From NCBI GenBank assembly GCA_028714075.1, contig JAQTMZ010000003.1:124001-188000 (forward strand): a stretch of DNA of 64,000 nucleotides, given 5' to 3'. This document shows, one piece after another, positions 1-9,965 of this stretch. Position numbers and translations under genes: made by a program. The stretch is from Gallionella sp. GTDB lineage: Bacteria > Pseudomonadota > Gammaproteobacteria > Burkholderiales > Gallionellaceae. Numbering within the stretch: the stretch's first letter is position 1; every line of letters begins with the position of its first letter. Below the pieces are notes generated by a model that saw only the letters and a program-made list of their open reading frames with translations, had not been told where the DNA came from and searched no databases.

Positions 1-27
1 CCTGAGCTGGAGGGCTTCTCGCTGTGA
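1..27 (+). CDS. mraZ: MraZ, C-terminal tail only (partial)
   Basis: The first 27 bases read in frame 1 as PELEGFSL followed by TGA. This sits exactly where mraZ, the first gene of dcw clusters, ends before rsmH. Its stop overlaps the GTG start of rsmH (GTGA), which supports translational coupling. MraZ is a DNA-binding repressor of the dcw operon. Only eight residues are visible, so the identity rests on position and on the tail resembling MraZ ends. The 5' part lies outside the window. Confidence 0.6.
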   Translation, partial: PELEGFSL

Positions 28-962
28 GTGAGGGCTTATTGGCCCACACCACCGTCTTGTTGAATGAAGCTGTTGAAGCGCTGGCGATCAAGCCGGACGG
101 CGTCTATGTGGATGGCACGTTCGGGCGCGGCGGGCATAGCGCGCTGATACTGGAACGCTTGGGCAGCAACGGCAGGCTGATCGCGCTGGACAAGGATCCG
201 GCGGCGGTCGCGGCAGGCAACGCATGGCGCGATGCGCGTTTTCATATGGTGCATCGCGGCTTCGCGCATCTGGCGGAGGTGCTGCGCGAACAGGACGTGC
301 AAAAAGTGGACGGCATCCTGCTCGACCTGGGCGTGTCGTCGCCGCAACTGGATGATGCGGCGCGCGGTTTCAGTTTTCGTTTCGATGCGCCGCTGGATAT
401 GCGCATGGATACCAGCAGCGGGATGACCGCAGCGCAATGGCTGGCAGAGGTAGATGAAAGTTTGCTTGCGGAGGTGATACGTGATTACGGCGAAGAACGG
501 TTTGCTAAGCAGATTGCAAGGGCGGTTGTTGCTGCGCGCGCAATTCAACCTATCCACACCACGCGGCAGCTCGTCGAGCTGGTTGGCAAAACGGTACGTA
601 CCCGCGAGGCCGGGCAGAATCCGGCGACACGCACCTTTCAGGCTATACGGATTTATCTCAATCGAGAACTCGAAGAGCTTGCGCGGGTGTTGCCCGAATG
701 TGTGACGCATCTCAAGGCCGGAGGACGTTTGGTGGTGATCAGTTTTCATTCGCTGGAAGACCGCATCGTGAAGCGCTTCATGCGTGATATGGCCGAGGGC
801 GACAAGCTGCCGCGCAATGTGCCGATCCGCGCCAGCGAAGTGCCGCAAGGCAGGGTGCATCTGGTCGGCAGGGCGGTGCGCGCGACCGGGGCGGAACTGC
901 AAGCCAACCCGCGCGCGCGTAGCGCGGTGATGCGCGTGGCGGAGCGCGGCGATGTTGCGTAA
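24..962 (+). CDS. rsmH: 16S rRNA (cytosine1402-N4)-methyltransferase RsmH
   Basis: RsmH (MraW) methylates N4 of C1402 in 16S rRNA with S-adenosylmethionine. The 312-residue length matches the family (about 313 in E. coli). The N-terminal [13 protein letters not shown] and the SAM-binding [11 protein letters not shown] near residues 31-41 are hallmark sequences, followed by the [11 protein letters not shown] block near residue 100 and the C-terminal [16 protein letters not shown] chose the GTG at 24 because it overlaps the upstream stop and gives the family N-terminus [13 protein letters not shown]. Its end overlaps ftsL by 11 bases. The call is very secure. Confidence 0.97.
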   Translation: MSEGLLAHTTVLLNEAVEALAIKPDGVYVDGTFGRGGHSALILERLGSNGRLIALDKDPAAVAAGNAWRDARFHMVHRGFAHLAEVLREQDVQKVDGILLDLGVSSPQLDDAARGFSFRFDAPLDMRMDTSSGMTAAQWLAEVDESLLAEVIRDYGEERFAKQIARAVVAARAIQPIHTTRQLVELVGKTVRTREAGQNPATRTFQAIRIYLNRELEELARVLPECVTHLKAGGRLVVISFHSLEDRIVKRFMRDMAEGDKLPRNVPIRASEVPQGRVHLVGRAVRATGAELQANPRARSAVMRVAERGDVA

Positions 963-1254
963 CAGCGGCATCTTGAACGCGTTGCTGCTGGCGGCGGTGG
1001 TGATGTGCGCGCTGAGCGTGGTCACTTCGCAGCACAAGGCGCGCAAGCTATTCATCAAGTTGCAAAATGGCAAAGAGCAAGCGCAGCAGATGGACGTGGA
1101 ATGGGGGCAGTTGCAATTGGAGCAAAGCACTTGGGCCACTCCCGCACGCGTCGAAAAAATTGCGGCGCAACAGTTGCAAATGCAGTTGCCCAAAAACGGG
1201 CAAGTTCAATTCATACGGGTAGAACCTGACGGTAGAGCAAACAGACAACCATGA
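952..1254 (+). CDS. ftsL: Cell division protein FtsL
   Basis: A small bitopic membrane protein of 100 residues, the usual FtsL size. One hydrophobic segment lies at about residues 7-24 ([18 protein letters not shown]), followed by a periplasmic heptad-rich segment that is likely a coiled coil. It then has the typical [10 protein letters not shown] block near residues 63-72. FtsL forms the FtsQLB complex that activates FtsWI at the septum. Sequence conservation of FtsL is low, so the position between rsmH and ftsI is the main support. It overlaps rsmH by 11 bases and ftsI by 4 (ATGA), indicating coupled translation. Confidence 0.93.
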   Translation: MLRNSGILNALLLAAVVMCALSVVTSQHKARKLFIKLQNGKEQAQQMDVEWGQLQLEQSTWATPARVEKIAAQQLQMQLPKNGQVQFIRVEPDGRANRQP

Positions 1255-2981
1255 ATTACGCGGCCAGCGCACATCCAGACATCACGGCGAAATTGCCCGG
1301 ATGGCGCGCCACTGCGCTATTCGTGGCATTGCTGCTCGGCATGGCCGGTTTGCTCGGGCGCGGCGTTTACCTGCAAGGGATACACGACGATTTCCTGCAG
1401 GAAAAAGGCAATGCGCGCTATAGCCGCGTAATCGAAGTCAGCGCGCATCGCGGCATGATTACCGACCGCAACGGCGAGCCGCTCGCCGTCAGCACACCGG
1501 TGGAATCGGCATGGGCCAGCCCGGCGGATGTCGAGGCCGACAGCCGCCAGATAAAACAACTGGCACAGATACTCGGCATGGGAACGGATGAAGTTAAAAA
1601 ACATCTGTTCGATGCCTCGCGCGATTTCGTCTATCTCAAACGGCACCTGCCTCCCGATCAAGCCGGAAAAGTGGCGAGCCTGAATTTGCCCGGCATTTCC
1701 CTGCAACGCGAATATCGCCGTTTTTATCCGGCAGGTGAAGAGGCCGCGCAGATGCTGGGCTTTACCGGGCAGGACGACAACGGGCAAGAGGGACTGGAGC
1801 TGGCTTTGCAGGAACGGCTTGGCGGCAAATCAGGCAGCCAGCGCGTCATCAAGGACCGGCGCGGGCACATCGTCGAGGATGCGGGCAGTCTGCATGCGCC
1901 CAAACCGGGCAGCGATGTCGTGCTCAGTCTGGATCGCAATGTGCAGCATCTCGCCTACCGCGAACTGGAGAGCGCCGTCAGGCAGCATTATGCCAAGGCC
2001 GGTGCGGTGGTGGTTCTCGATGCGCGCAGCGGCGAAGTGCTGGCGCTCGCCAATTATCCCGCCTACAACCCGAATAACCGCGGCAAGGTCAGCAGCCAGG
2101 CGATGCGCAATCGCGCCATTGCCGACCTGTTCGAGCCGGGTTCGACGATGAAGCCGTTCACCGTGGCGACCGCGATCGAGCAGGGCAAGGTGCATCCGGA
2201 AACGGTCATCAATACCGAGAATGGCGTGTACACGGTGGGCGGCAAGAAAATTCACGACTCGCATCCGGAATCGATGTTGACCGTGGCACAGGTCATCCAG
2301 AAATCCAGCAATGTCGGCGCGGCCAAGATCGCCCTGTCGATGGAGCCTGAGACACTGTGGCGAAGCCTGTCGGATAGCGGTTTCGGGGCGCAGACCGGCA
2401 GCAATTTCCCGGGTGAAGCGCCGGGTAAATTGCGTGCCGCAAAAACCTGGAAGCCTATCGAGCAAGCCACCATGTCGTATGGGCATGGCATTTCGGTAAA
2501 CCTGCTGCAACTGGCACGCGCCTACACAATTTTTGCCAACGATGGCGAGCTAAAGTCTGTCTCGATGCTCAAACTGGATAGCACGACAATCGGCAAAAAA
2601 GTATTCTCGGACAGCACCGCACACGCGCTGCGCGGCATGCTGGAATTGGCAGTGCAGGCAGGTGGCACGGCTCCGCTGGCACAGGTGGCAGGCTATCGCG
2701 TGGCGGGCAAGACCGGCACCGCGCACAAGCTGGAAAATGGCCATTACATCAACCGCTACGTCGCCTCGTTCGTCGGATTCGCGCCGGTATCGAACCCGCG
2801 CCTGATCGTGGCGGTGATGATCGACGAGCCGGGCAACGGGCAATACTACGGCGGGCTGGTCGCAGCGCCGGTGTTCAGCAAGGTGGCGGGTGCGGCGTTG
2901 CGCGCGCTCAATGTGCCGAACGATGCACCGCTGGATAACGTCATTGCGCCGACGGCGGACATCGTCGCGGAGGAAGTGTAA
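1251..2981 (+). CDS. ftsI: Septal peptidoglycan transpeptidase FtsI (PBP3)
   Basis: A class B penicillin-binding protein that crosslinks septal peptidoglycan, partner of FtsW. It has 576 residues with one N-terminal membrane anchor (about residues 21-40). The dimerisation domain contains the conserved RGMITDRNGEPLAVS. The transpeptidase domain carries all three active-site motifs: STMK with the catalytic Ser near residue 298, SSN near 352-354 and KTGT near 487-490. The start overlaps the ftsL stop (ATGA). The stop TAA shares its last base with the murE ATG (TAATG), so both boundaries look coupled. Confidence 0.97.
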   Translation: MNYAASAHPDITAKLPGWRATALFVALLLGMAGLLGRGVYLQGIHDDFLQEKGNARYSRVIEVSAHRGMITDRNGEPLAVSTPVESAWASPADVEADSRQIKQLAQILGMGTDEVKKHLFDASRDFVYLKRHLPPDQAGKVASLNLPGISLQREYRRFYPAGEEAAQMLGFTGQDDNGQEGLELALQERLGGKSGSQRVIKDRRGHIVEDAGSLHAPKPGSDVVLSLDRNVQHLAYRELESAVRQHYAKAGAVVVLDARSGEVLALANYPAYNPNNRGKVSSQAMRNRAIADLFEPGSTMKPFTVATAIEQGKVHPETVINTENGVYTVGGKKIHDSHPESMLTVAQVIQKSSNVGAAKIALSMEPETLWRSLSDSGFGAQTGSNFPGEAPGKLRAAKTWKPIEQATMSYGHGISVNLLQLARAYTIFANDGELKSVSMLKLDSTTIGKKVFSDSTAHALRGMLELAVQAGGTAPLAQVAGYRVAGKTGTAHKLENGHYINRYVASFVGFAPVSNPRLIVAVMIDEPGNGQYYGGLVAAPVFSKVAGAALRALNVPNDAPLDNVIAPTADIVAEEV

Positions 2982-4633
2982 TGGAAGCCTCCAAAATGTT
3001 CCCTGCTGAGCAACTGGCAAAGTTAAAAGTGCCAATTACGCGTCTGGTGACCGACAGCCGCGCGGTGCGGCCGGGCGATACCTTTGTCGCCTATCCGGGC
3101 GAGAAAACGGATGGCCGGCAATTCATCGCGCAGGCGATTGCACGGGGGGCAAATGCGGTGATATGGGAAGCGCAGCATTTTGTCTGGGATGCAGCCTGGC
3201 AAGTGCCCAATCTCGCGGTGAGCGACCTGCGCCACAAGGCTGGCTGGCTGGCGGACGCGGTGTATGGCGCACCTTCCGGAAAACTGTGGATGGTCGGGAT
3301 TACCGGCACCAACGGCAAGACTTCCACCTGCCACTGGATTGCACAGGCGCTGAACGATGCCGGAAAAAAATGCGCGCTGATCGGCACGCTCGGCAATGGT
3401 TTTCTGGGAGGCAACGGTTTTGCCGATGCGTTGCAGGCCAGCGCCAATACCACGCCGGATGCAATCCGCGTGCATGGCCTGCTCGCTGATTATCTGCGTT
3501 TAGACGCGCAAGCTGCGGCGATGGAAGTGTCCTCGCATGCGCTGGCGCAGGGGCGGGTGAACGGCGCGCGTTTCGATGTGGCGCTGCTGACCAACCTGAG
3601 CCGCGACCATCTGGATTACCACGGCGACATGGAAAGCTACGCGGCGAGCAAGCGCAAGCTGTTTGATTGGGAGCAGTTGAAATACGCGGTGCTGAATCTC
3701 GACGATGCGTTCGGCGCCGAACTGGCGGAACAGTTGCAGGACAGCATCCCTCTCCCCAACCCTCTCCCGAGGCCCTCTCCTCAGTCCTCTCCCGCAAGCG
3801 GGCGAGGAAGCGAACGAGAAAAGCAATCTTCAATCCCTGCGGGAGAGGGGGCAATCGAGGCGCTTCGCGCAATTTCAACTCCCGAAGTCGTTGGCTATGG
3901 CCTGAGCGACGCCGCATTGCAACTCGCCGAACGTCTCGGCTTGCGCATGGTGTACGGCAACCTTGCGCAGATGAGCGGTCAGGGAATGCGGCTGGATGTT
4001 TACTCGAGCTGGGGCAGCGCGCAAATAAACAGCGTGCTGGTCGGCCGTTTTAACGCGGCGAATCTGCTGGGCGCGCTGGCGGTATTGCTGGCGAGCGGCA
4101 TCGAATTGCGCGATGCGGCGCAGTCATTGAGCAAGGTGCAGGCGGTGGCGGGGCGGATGCAGCGGTTGGGCGATGCGGACCAACCGACCGTGATCGTGGA
4201 CTATGCGCACACGCCGGATGCGCTGGAGAAAGTATTGCTGGCGTTGCGCGAGGTCAGTGCACCCGCAGGCGGAAATCTGATCTGCGTATTCGGCTGCGGC
4301 GGCGACCGCGACCGCGGCAAGCGCGCCATGATGGGGCTGGTCGCCGAGAAATTTTCCGACCACTGCATCGTCACCAGCGACAACCCGCGCAGCGAAGACC
4401 CGCAGCGCATCCTTGCCGAAATACTCGGCGGCATGGCCGCACACAACCACGAAGTCATCGTCGAGCGCGCCGCGGCCATCGAGCGCGCCATCGGCCTTGC
4501 GCGGCAACAAGACACCGTGCTGGTGGCCGGCAAGGGGCATGAGGATTATCAGGAGATCAGCGGCGTGAAGCATCCGTTCAGCGATGTGGCGGTTGCCGGG
4601 CGCGCGCTGCGCATGTGGAGGGAACCGGCATGA
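2981..4633 (+). CDS. murE: UDP-MurNAc-L-Ala-D-Glu:meso-DAP ligase MurE (with in-frame repeat insert)
   Basis: MurE adds the third stem-peptide residue in the cytoplasm. The ATP-binding GTNGKTS lies at about residues 109-115. The SRDHLDYHGDMESYAASK block, which holds the carbamylated Lys of the family, precedes the insert, and GGDRDRGKR lies in the C-terminal part. DNPR near residues 467-470 is the signature of meso-diaminopimelate specificity. At 550 residues it is longer than usual (about 495). The excess is a Pro/Ser/Arg-rich stretch at about residues 256-290, encoded by a palindromic repeat between LAEQLQDSI and IEALRAIS. All flanking catalytic motifs are intact, so the gene is very probably functional with a surface-loop insertion. 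Confidence 0.96.
   Translation: MEASKMFPAEQLAKLKVPITRLVTDSRAVRPGDTFVAYPGEKTDGRQFIAQAIARGANAVIWEAQHFVWDAAWQVPNLAVSDLRHKAGWLADAVYGAPSGKLWMVGITGTNGKTSTCHWIAQALNDAGKKCALIGTLGNGFLGGNGFADALQASANTTPDAIRVHGLLADYLRLDAQAAAMEVSSHALAQGRVNGARFDVALLTNLSRDHLDYHGDMESYAASKRKLFDWEQLKYAVLNLDDAFGAELAEQLQDSIPLPNPLPRPSPQSSPASGRGSEREKQSSIPAGEGAIEALRAISTPEVVGYGLSDAALQLAERLGLRMVYGNLAQMSGQGMRLDVYSSWGSAQINSVLVGRFNAANLLGALAVLLASGIELRDAAQSLSKVQAVAGRMQRLGDADQPTVIVDYAHTPDALEKVLLALREVSAPAGGNLICVFGCGGDRDRGKRAMMGLVAEKFSDHCIVTSDNPRSEDPQRILAEILGGMAAHNHEVIVERAAAIERAIGLARQQDTVLVAGKGHEDYQEISGVKHPFSDVAVAGRALRMWREPA
3748..3851. repeat. Compound palindromic repeat inserted in frame in murE
   Basis: The stretch contains ccctctccccaaccctctcc, a second partial copy, then the stem ctcccgcaagcgggcgagga, and ends with a further ccctgcgggagaggg. 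The core (ctctcccgcaagcgggagag type) recurs in murG, murC, murB, the ddl-ftsQ gap and the KTSC gene at 25976. It keeps the murE frame open and encodes a low-complexity Pro/Ser/Gly/Arg peptide. This copy is longer and more degenerate than the others and looks like two nested or adjacent insertions. Confidence 0.85.
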
Positions 4634-6045
4634 TGCTGCTCTCGCAAGCCGCGCAGGCATTGGGTGCGCGCCTGATCGGAGCGGATGTGCGCTTTGCCGC
4701 CGTGTCCAGCGATTCGCGCAAGATACGGCCGGGCGACCTATTTATCGCGCTGCGCGGCGAAAAATTCGACGGCTACGAGTTTGTCGCGGGAGCCGTTCAA
4801 GACGGAGCGGTGGCCGCATTAGTCAATGCCGATAGCTATGCAGCGCACCCTTCCATAGCCCCCAGCCCCCCGCTTCTCGTGGTGGAAGATACGCGCCTCG
4901 CGCTGGGGCAATTGGCGGCGTACTGGCGCAGGCAATTCGACATTCCGCTGGTGGCGATTACCGGCAGCAACGGCAAGACCACGGTCAAGGAAATGCTCGC
5001 CGGCATCCTGCGTATCGCCGCCGGCAAGGAGGATGGCGTGCTTGCCACCCAAGGCAATTTCAACAACGACATCGGCATGCCGCTCACCCTGCTGCAATTG
5101 AATGCGCAGCATCGCTATGCGGTGATCGAAATGGGCATGAACCATCCCGGCGAAATCGATTACCTGACGCATATCGCCTGCCCCGACGTGGCGCTGATCA
5201 ACAATGCCAGCGGCGCGCACCTGGAGGGGCTGGGCTCGGTGGAAGCGGTGGCGCAGGCAAAAGGCGAAATCTTCGCCGGACTCAAGCCACAGGGCACGGC
5301 GCTGATCAACGCCGACGACAGTTATGCACCGCTGTGGCGGGCGCTCGCCGGCTCGCACACGCTGCTCGAATTCGGTCTTGGCGACCGGTGCGCGCAAGCC
5401 GATGTGTCCGGGCAGTGGCAACCGCAGGGTGCCGGGCTGCATCTGGATGTTCAAACCCCGTCGGGAAATTTCAGCGCGGATTTGCAAGTGCCCGGCGCGC
5501 ACAATGCGCGCAACGCATTGGCGGCAATCGCCGCCGCCGTTGCGTTGAATGTGCCGCTGGAAACCATCGCCGCAGGGCTGGAAAAATTCGGCGGCGTGGC
5601 GGGGCGCTTGCAGCGCAAGGCTGCCCTGCATGGCGCAGTGGTGATCGACGATACCTACAACGCCAACCCCGCCTCGATGCGCGCCGCGATTGGCGTATTG
5701 GCTCAAGCCGGCGTGGAAAATCCCAGCAGCAAGCGCGTGCTGGTGATGGGCGATATGGGCGAGCTGGGCGATAACGCCGCCGTGCTGCATGCCGAGATCG
5801 GCACCGAAGCGCGGTATGCCGGGGTCAGGAAACTTTATGCGCTGGGCGCATTGAGTTCCAACGCGGTGCGCGCTTTCGGTTGCGGCGCGCAACATTTCGA
5901 GCGTATCGAGGATTTGCTCGAAGCATTGGAAGGTGAGCTGGACGAGGACACCACCGTGCTGGTGAAGGGTTCGCGTTTCATGAAAATGGAACGCGTGGTG
6001 GCATTTTGTGTAGCGGAACAGGAGGCGAAATGCTGCTCTCATTAA
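4630..6045 (+). CDS. murF: UDP-MurNAc-tripeptide:D-Ala-D-Ala ligase MurF
   Basis: MurF adds the D-Ala-D-Ala dipeptide to UDP-MurNAc-tripeptide, the last cytoplasmic Mur ligase step. The ATP-binding [14 protein letters not shown] is at about residues 110-123. [24 protein letters not shown] and [11 protein letters not shown] are family blocks in the expected order. The total of 471 residues is close to the family average. I chose the ATG at 4630 because it overlaps the murE stop (ATGA) and gives [12 protein letters not shown]. An in-frame ATG at 4615 would add five residues. The 3' end overlaps mraY by 16 bases. Confidence 0.96.
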   Translation: MMLLSQAAQALGARLIGADVRFAAVSSDSRKIRPGDLFIALRGEKFDGYEFVAGAVQDGAVAALVNADSYAAHPSIAPSPPLLVVEDTRLALGQLAAYWRRQFDIPLVAITGSNGKTTVKEMLAGILRIAAGKEDGVLATQGNFNNDIGMPLTLLQLNAQHRYAVIEMGMNHPGEIDYLTHIACPDVALINNASGAHLEGLGSVEAVAQAKGEIFAGLKPQGTALINADDSYAPLWRALAGSHTLLEFGLGDRCAQADVSGQWQPQGAGLHLDVQTPSGNFSADLQVPGAHNARNALAAIAAAVALNVPLETIAAGLEKFGGVAGRLQRKAALHGAVVIDDTYNANPASMRAAIGVLAQAGVENPSSKRVLVMGDMGELGDNAAVLHAEIGTEARYAGVRKLYALGALSSNAVRAFGCGAQHFERIEDLLEALEGELDEDTTVLVKGSRFMKMERVVAFCVAEQEAKCCSH

Positions 6046-7115
6046 CCCAGTGGCTGGCTCAGGACATAAGGTTTTTCAGCGTGTTCAATTACATCACGTT
6101 GCGCACCGTGCTGTCCGCCATGACCGCGTTGCTGATTTCATTCATGATCGGCCCGCTGATGATCCGCAAGCTGACCGCCTACAAGATCGGCCAGTCGGTG
6201 CGCAACGACGGGCCGCAAACGCATCTGGTCAAGGCGGGCACGCCGACCATGGGCGGCGCGCTGATCCTCGCTTCAATCGCGATAACTACCTTGCTGTGGG
6301 GCGACTTGCACAACCATTACGTGTGGCTGGTGCTGCTCACCACGCTGGGGTTCGGCGTGATCGGCTGGGTGGACGATTACCGCAAGGTGGTGCACCGCAA
6401 TCCGAAGGGTTTGTCGGCCAGGGCCAAAATGGGCTGGCAATCGATTATCGCGTTGGCCGTTGGCATCTACTTGTGGAACACCGCCAGCCTGCCCGCGCAT
6501 ACCGAGCTGATCGTGCCGTTCCTGAAATTGCTGGTGTTTCCGCTTCCTGTATTCCTGTTCATCGCACTGGCTTATTTTGTCATCGTCGGCACCAGCAATG
6601 CGGTGAATCTGACCGACGGCCTGGACGGGCTGGCCATCATGCCCACCGTGCTGGTCAGCGGCGCGCTGGCGATCTTCGCGTATGTGGCGGGCAATGCGGT
6701 GTTCGCGAAATATCTCGGCATACCTTACATCCCGGGTGCGGGTGAACTGGCGATATTCTGCGGCGCGATCGCCGGCGCGGGACTGGCTTTCCTGTGGTTC
6801 AACGCCTACCCCGCCGAAGTGTTCATGGGCGACGTCGGCGCGCTGGCGCTCGGCGCGGCGCTCGGCACCGTGGCGGTGATCGTGCGCCAGGAGCTGGTGC
6901 TGTTCATCATGGGCGGCGTGTTCGTGGTCGAGGCGGTCTCCGTGATGATCCAGGTAACCTCGTTCAAGCTCACCGGGAAACGCGTATTCCGCATGGCTCC
7001 GCTGCACCATCACTACGAATTGAAGGGCTGGAAAGAAACGCAAGTGGTAGTGCGCTTCTGGATTATCACGATGTTGCTGGTTCTGGTAGGGCTGGCAACG
7101 CTGAAACTGAGGTAA
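6030..7115 (+). CDS. mraY: Phospho-MurNAc-pentapeptide transferase MraY
   Basis: An integral membrane enzyme that moves phospho-MurNAc-pentapeptide from UDP to undecaprenyl phosphate, producing lipid I. The 361 residues match the family (360 in E. coli) and contain about ten hydrophobic segments. Conserved blocks are [14 protein letters not shown] (the Asp-Asp pair), [23 protein letters not shown] and the [11 protein letters not shown] motif. I chose the ATG at 6030 because AGGAGG lies seven bases upstream and the protein begins MLLSLTQWL. An upstream ATG at 6006 is less likely. The stop is followed at once by a tandem-repeat spacer. Confidence 0.96.
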   Translation: MLLSLTQWLAQDIRFFSVFNYITLRTVLSAMTALLISFMIGPLMIRKLTAYKIGQSVRNDGPQTHLVKAGTPTMGGALILASIAITTLLWGDLHNHYVWLVLLTTLGFGVIGWVDDYRKVVHRNPKGLSARAKMGWQSIIALAVGIYLWNTASLPAHTELIVPFLKLLVFPLPVFLFIALAYFVIVGTSNAVNLTDGLDGLAIMPTVLVSGALAIFAYVAGNAVFAKYLGIPYIPGAGELAIFCGAIAGAGLAFLWFNAYPAEVFMGDVGALALGAALGTVAVIVRQELVLFIMGGVFVVEAVSVMIQVTSFKLTGKRVFRMAPLHHHYELKGWKETQVVVRFWIITMLLVLVGLATLKLR

Positions 7116-7190
7116 TGGGAAGTGGGAAGTGGGAAGTGGGAAGTGGGAAGTGGTTTTCCCACTCTCTACTCACCACTCCCTACTCACCCA
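7115..7190. repeat. GTGGGAA tandem repeat with a complementary downstream arm, mraY-murD gap
   Basis: About five head-to-tail copies of the 7-mer GTGGGAA run from 7115 to 7153, followed by TTTT and an arm rich in CCCACT, CTCACC and CTCCC up to 7190. The G-rich and C-rich halves can pair as an imperfect hairpin. A closely similar element occupies the murB-ddl gap at 13488-13562. The repeat is open in the murD frame and supplies a false upstream ATG at 7129. Confidence 0.85.
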
Positions 7191-7191
7191 A

Positions 7192-8595
7192 ATGGGAGAA
7201 GCATTGAAACAATTGTCTGACAAATTCGTGCTGGTGCTGGGCCTCGGTGAGACCGGCCTGTCGATGGTGCGCTGGCTCGGCGCGCAGGGCGCGCGCCTGC
7301 GCGTCGCGGACAGCCGCAGCTCGCCACCCGGTCTGGCCGAAGTCGGCCAACATGTTGCGGCTGATCAAATATTTTGCGGCGCTTTCAGCGACGCCTTGTT
7401 TGACGGCATCGAGCTCATCGCCATCAGCCCCGGCGTGCCGTTGCATGATGAATTTGTGGCGCGCGCGGTGGCGCGCGGTATCGCGGTCGTCGGCGACATC
7501 GAGCTGTTCGCATGGCATCTGGAAGCCGGCGGCTTGCGGGCAAACACCAGGGTTCTGGCGATCACCGGATCGAACGGCAAGACTACCGTGACCAGCATGG
7601 TGGAACATCTGTGCCGGGCGGCAGGCAAGGATACGGTCGCGGCGGGCAATATTTCTCCGGCGGTGCTGGATGTGGTTTTGCAGCGCGGGGCAAACCAGCC
7701 GGAGATATGGGCGCTGGAGTTGTCGAGCTTCCAGCTCGAAACAACCGAAACGCTGAATGCCGATGTGGCGACGGTGCTCAACGTCAGCGAAGATCATCTC
7801 GACCGCTATGCCGGCATAAAGGAATATGCGGCGGCCAAGGCGCGCATCTTTCACGGCTGCGGCGTACAGGTGCTGAATCGCAACGACCCGCGCAGCATGG
7901 GCATGGCGCGTGCCAAAAAGAAGATTATTACTTTTGGCCTGAATTTACCGGGCGGCGCCAGCGACTTCGGCATCGAGCGCGCGGGAAACGAAATCTGGTT
8001 GATGCAGGGCCAGCAACGGCTGCTCAAGGCCAGCGAACTGCAAGTGGCCGGTCTGCATAACATCGCCAATGCATTGGCCGCGCTGGCGTTGTGCAGCGCG
8101 CTTGAATTGCCGATGCCGGTGCTACTCGAAGCGCTGCTCAGCTTCAGGGGATTGCCGCATCGCGTGGAGCGCGTGGCCGAAATCGACGGGGTGATCTATT
8201 ACGACGACTCCAAGGGCACCAATGTCGGTGCGACGGTCGCCGCACTGGAAGGTCTCGGGCGCAAAGTGGTGCTGATCGCGGGCGGCGAAGGCAAGGGGCA
8301 GGATTTTGCGCCGCTCAAACCGGCGGTGGCGAAACATGCCCGCACGGTGGTGCTGATCGGCCGGGACGCGCCGCTGATCGCCGCCGCGCTCGGCGGCAGC
8401 GGCGTGCCGCTGCTGCGCGCCAAAGACATGAGCGACGCGGTGCAGCAGGCCGCGCAACTCGCACAATCGGGCGATGCGGTATTGCTGTCGCCGGCTTGCG
8501 CCAGCTTCGATATGTTCCGCAACTACGAGCATCGCGCCGAAATATTCGTGGAAGCAGTGCATGAATTGATGAAGGAGGCTGCATGGTCTCGCTAG
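7192..8595 (+). CDS. murD: UDP-MurNAc-L-Ala:D-Glu ligase MurD
   Basis: MurD adds D-glutamate to UDP-MurNAc-L-alanine. The N-terminal Rossmann-like [18 protein letters not shown], the P-loop [13 protein letters not shown] (about residues 124-136), the ELSSFQLE block and the C-terminal YYDDSKGTN are all present. Length is 467 residues. I chose the ATG at 7192, just after the repeat. A TTG at 7204, preceded by GGGAGAAG, would give the more typical start [11 protein letters not shown] and is a real alternative. The frame stays open upstream through repeat DNA, so longer calls starting at 7129 would be artefacts. It overlaps ftsW by 13 bases. Confidence 0.95.
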   Translation: MGEALKQLSDKFVLVLGLGETGLSMVRWLGAQGARLRVADSRSSPPGLAEVGQHVAADQIFCGAFSDALFDGIELIAISPGVPLHDEFVARAVARGIAVVGDIELFAWHLEAGGLRANTRVLAITGSNGKTTVTSMVEHLCRAAGKDTVAAGNISPAVLDVVLQRGANQPEIWALELSSFQLETTETLNADVATVLNVSEDHLDRYAGIKEYAAAKARIFHGCGVQVLNRNDPRSMGMARAKKKIITFGLNLPGGASDFGIERAGNEIWLMQGQQRLLKASELQVAGLHNIANALAALALCSALELPMPVLLEALLSFRGLPHRVERVAEIDGVIYYDDSKGTNVGATVAALEGLGRKVVLIAGGEGKGQDFAPLKPAVAKHARTVVLIGRDAPLIAAALGGSGVPLLRAKDMSDAVQQAAQLAQSGDAVLLSPACASFDMFRNYEHRAEIFVEAVHELMKEAAWSR

Positions 8596-9746
8596 TCAAA
8601 ACGCGCACCCGCCCGCCGCAAGCGCAATACGACGAATTGCTGATCTGGGTGTTGATCGGGCTGCTCGCGCTCGGCCTTATCATGGTGTATTCCGCGTCGA
8701 TCGCCACCGCCGAGGCCAGCAAATTCACCGGTTACCAGCCGACTTACTATCTGCTGCGGCACGGCGTGTTTATCGCGGTGGGATTGCTTGCCGGGCTGTT
8801 CGCTTTTCAGGTGCCGGTGCAGATATGGCAGAACTACGCGCCCTATCTGTTTCTGGCCGGGGCGGCATTGCTGGTGCTGGTGCTAGTGCCGGGCATCGGG
8901 CGCGAAGTAAACGGCAGCCGCCGCTGGCTGTCCCTGTTTGTCGTCAATTTGCAGCCGTCCGAATTGATGAAATTATTCGCCGTGCTGTATGCCGCCGACT
9001 ACACGGTGCGCAAGGGCAAGGTCGGGCATTTGTTCAGAAAAGCTTTCGTGCCGATGTTTGCGGTGATGGCGCTGGTCGGCAGCTTGCTGCTGCTCGAGCC
9101 GGACATGGGCGCATTCGTGGTGATCTGCGCCATTGCGCTGTGCACGCTGTGGCTGGGCGGCTTCAACATCAGGGTGTTTGCCGGATTGCTGGTGGCGCTG
9201 CCGCTGGCTTTTGCCGCACTGATACTCTCCTCGCCCTATCGCATGCAGCGCGTCATCGGCTTCATGGATCCGTGGGCCGACCCTTACGGCAAGGGCTATC
9301 AACTGAGCCATGCATTGATCGCGTTCGGGCGCGGCGAGTGGTTCGGCGTGGGCTTGGGTGCGAGCGTGGAAAAATTGTTTTACCTGCCCGAGGCGCACAC
9401 CGATTTCCTGATGGCGGTGATCGCCGAGGAATTGGGCCTGGTATGCGTGGCCGCAGTGATCGTGTTGTTTGCGTTGCTGGTGATGCGCGCTTTCCAGATC
9501 GGGCGCCACGCCGCATTTCTCGAGCGCAATTTTTCCGCGCTGGTCGCACAGGGCATCGGCGTATGGCTCGGCGTGCAGGCGATGATCAACATCGGCGTGA
9601 ACATGGGGGTGCTGCCGACCAAGGGGCTGACCCTGCCGTTCCTGAGTTTCGGAGGCAGCGGCGTGGTGGTGAACTGCATCGCCGCCGCAGTGCTGCTGCG
9701 TGTGGATTACGAGAATCGGCGGATTGCACGAGGGATGGCGGTATGA
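8583..9746 (+). CDS. ftsW: Septal peptidoglycan glycosyltransferase FtsW
   Basis: A SEDS-family polytopic membrane protein that polymerises lipid II at the septum with FtsI. The 387 residues form about ten membrane segments. Family blocks include [14 protein letters not shown] near the start, [13 protein letters not shown], the [10 protein letters not shown] block, [12 protein letters not shown] and the C-terminal [18 protein letters not shown]. It starts inside the end of murD, preceded by AAGGAG at 8573-8578. It is followed by a 219-base repeat-filled gap before murG, unusually long for this tightly packed cluster. Confidence 0.96.
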   Translation: MVSLVKTRTRPPQAQYDELLIWVLIGLLALGLIMVYSASIATAEASKFTGYQPTYYLLRHGVFIAVGLLAGLFAFQVPVQIWQNYAPYLFLAGAALLVLVLVPGIGREVNGSRRWLSLFVVNLQPSELMKLFAVLYAADYTVRKGKVGHLFRKAFVPMFAVMALVGSLLLLEPDMGAFVVICAIALCTLWLGGFNIRVFAGLLVALPLAFAALILSSPYRMQRVIGFMDPWADPYGKGYQLSHALIAFGRGEWFGVGLGASVEKLFYLPEAHTDFLMAVIAEELGLVCVAAVIVLFALLVMRAFQIGRHAAFLERNFSALVAQGIGVWLGVQAMINIGVNMGVLPTKGLTLPFLSFGGSGVVVNCIAAAVLLRVDYENRRIARGMAV

Positions 9747-9748
9747 GC

Positions 9749-9865
9749 CAGAGGGCAAAAGTCAGGGGACAGAGGACAGGGGTGTTGCCGCGGCTGCATT
9801 GCGTCCTTGAAATAACGTGCCGCATGGCGGCATACAGCAATCTGTCCTCTGTCTTCTGCCCTCTG
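9749..9865. repeat. Large inverted repeat, outer element of the ftsW-murG gap
   Basis: The left arm begins with cagagggcaaaagtcagggg and ends ggacagaggacag (9749-9779). The right arm is ctgtcctctgtcttctgccc plus tctg (9842-9865). The arms are imperfect reverse complements enclosing about 62 bases. A related purine-rich string (gaagacagaaagcagagggc) forms the 3' end of ftsQ near 15323, so this is a repeat family. It begins three bases after the ftsW stop. Confidence 0.85.
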
Positions 9866-9877
9866 CCTTTTGGACAA

Positions 9878-9936
9878 GTAGCGTGCGCTGTGCGCACGAC
9901 TCTCAATCGATGGTTCGTGCGCACAGCGCACGCTAC
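9878..9936. repeat. Perfect 22-base inverted repeat, ftsW-murG gap
   Basis: The arms at 9878-9899 and 9915-9936 are exact reverse complements with a 15-base loop. Each arm contains the self-complementary string gtgcgctgtgcgcac. In RNA this would form a very stable hairpin. No T-run follows, so it does not look like a standard intrinsic terminator, and it lies 29 bases upstream of the murG start. It is a different family from the adjacent element at 9749-9865. Confidence 0.9.
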
Positions 9937-9965
9937 GTTAAACGATCATGGAACGGAGATGCTTC

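Noticed and set aside
7115..7153. GTGGGAA repeats considered as a CRISPR-like array
   Set aside because: The units are seven bases, head-to-tail and without spacers, and no cas genes are present. It is a simple tandem repeat.
7129..7191. An upstream start for murD that would add 21 residues
   Set aside because: The extension (GSGKWEVVFPLST and so on) is translated tandem-repeat DNA and is absent from MurD proteins.
9878..9936. Perfect hairpin considered as a rho-independent terminator of ftsW
   Set aside because: There is no T-run after the stem on either strand, and the arms belong to a dispersed repeat type.
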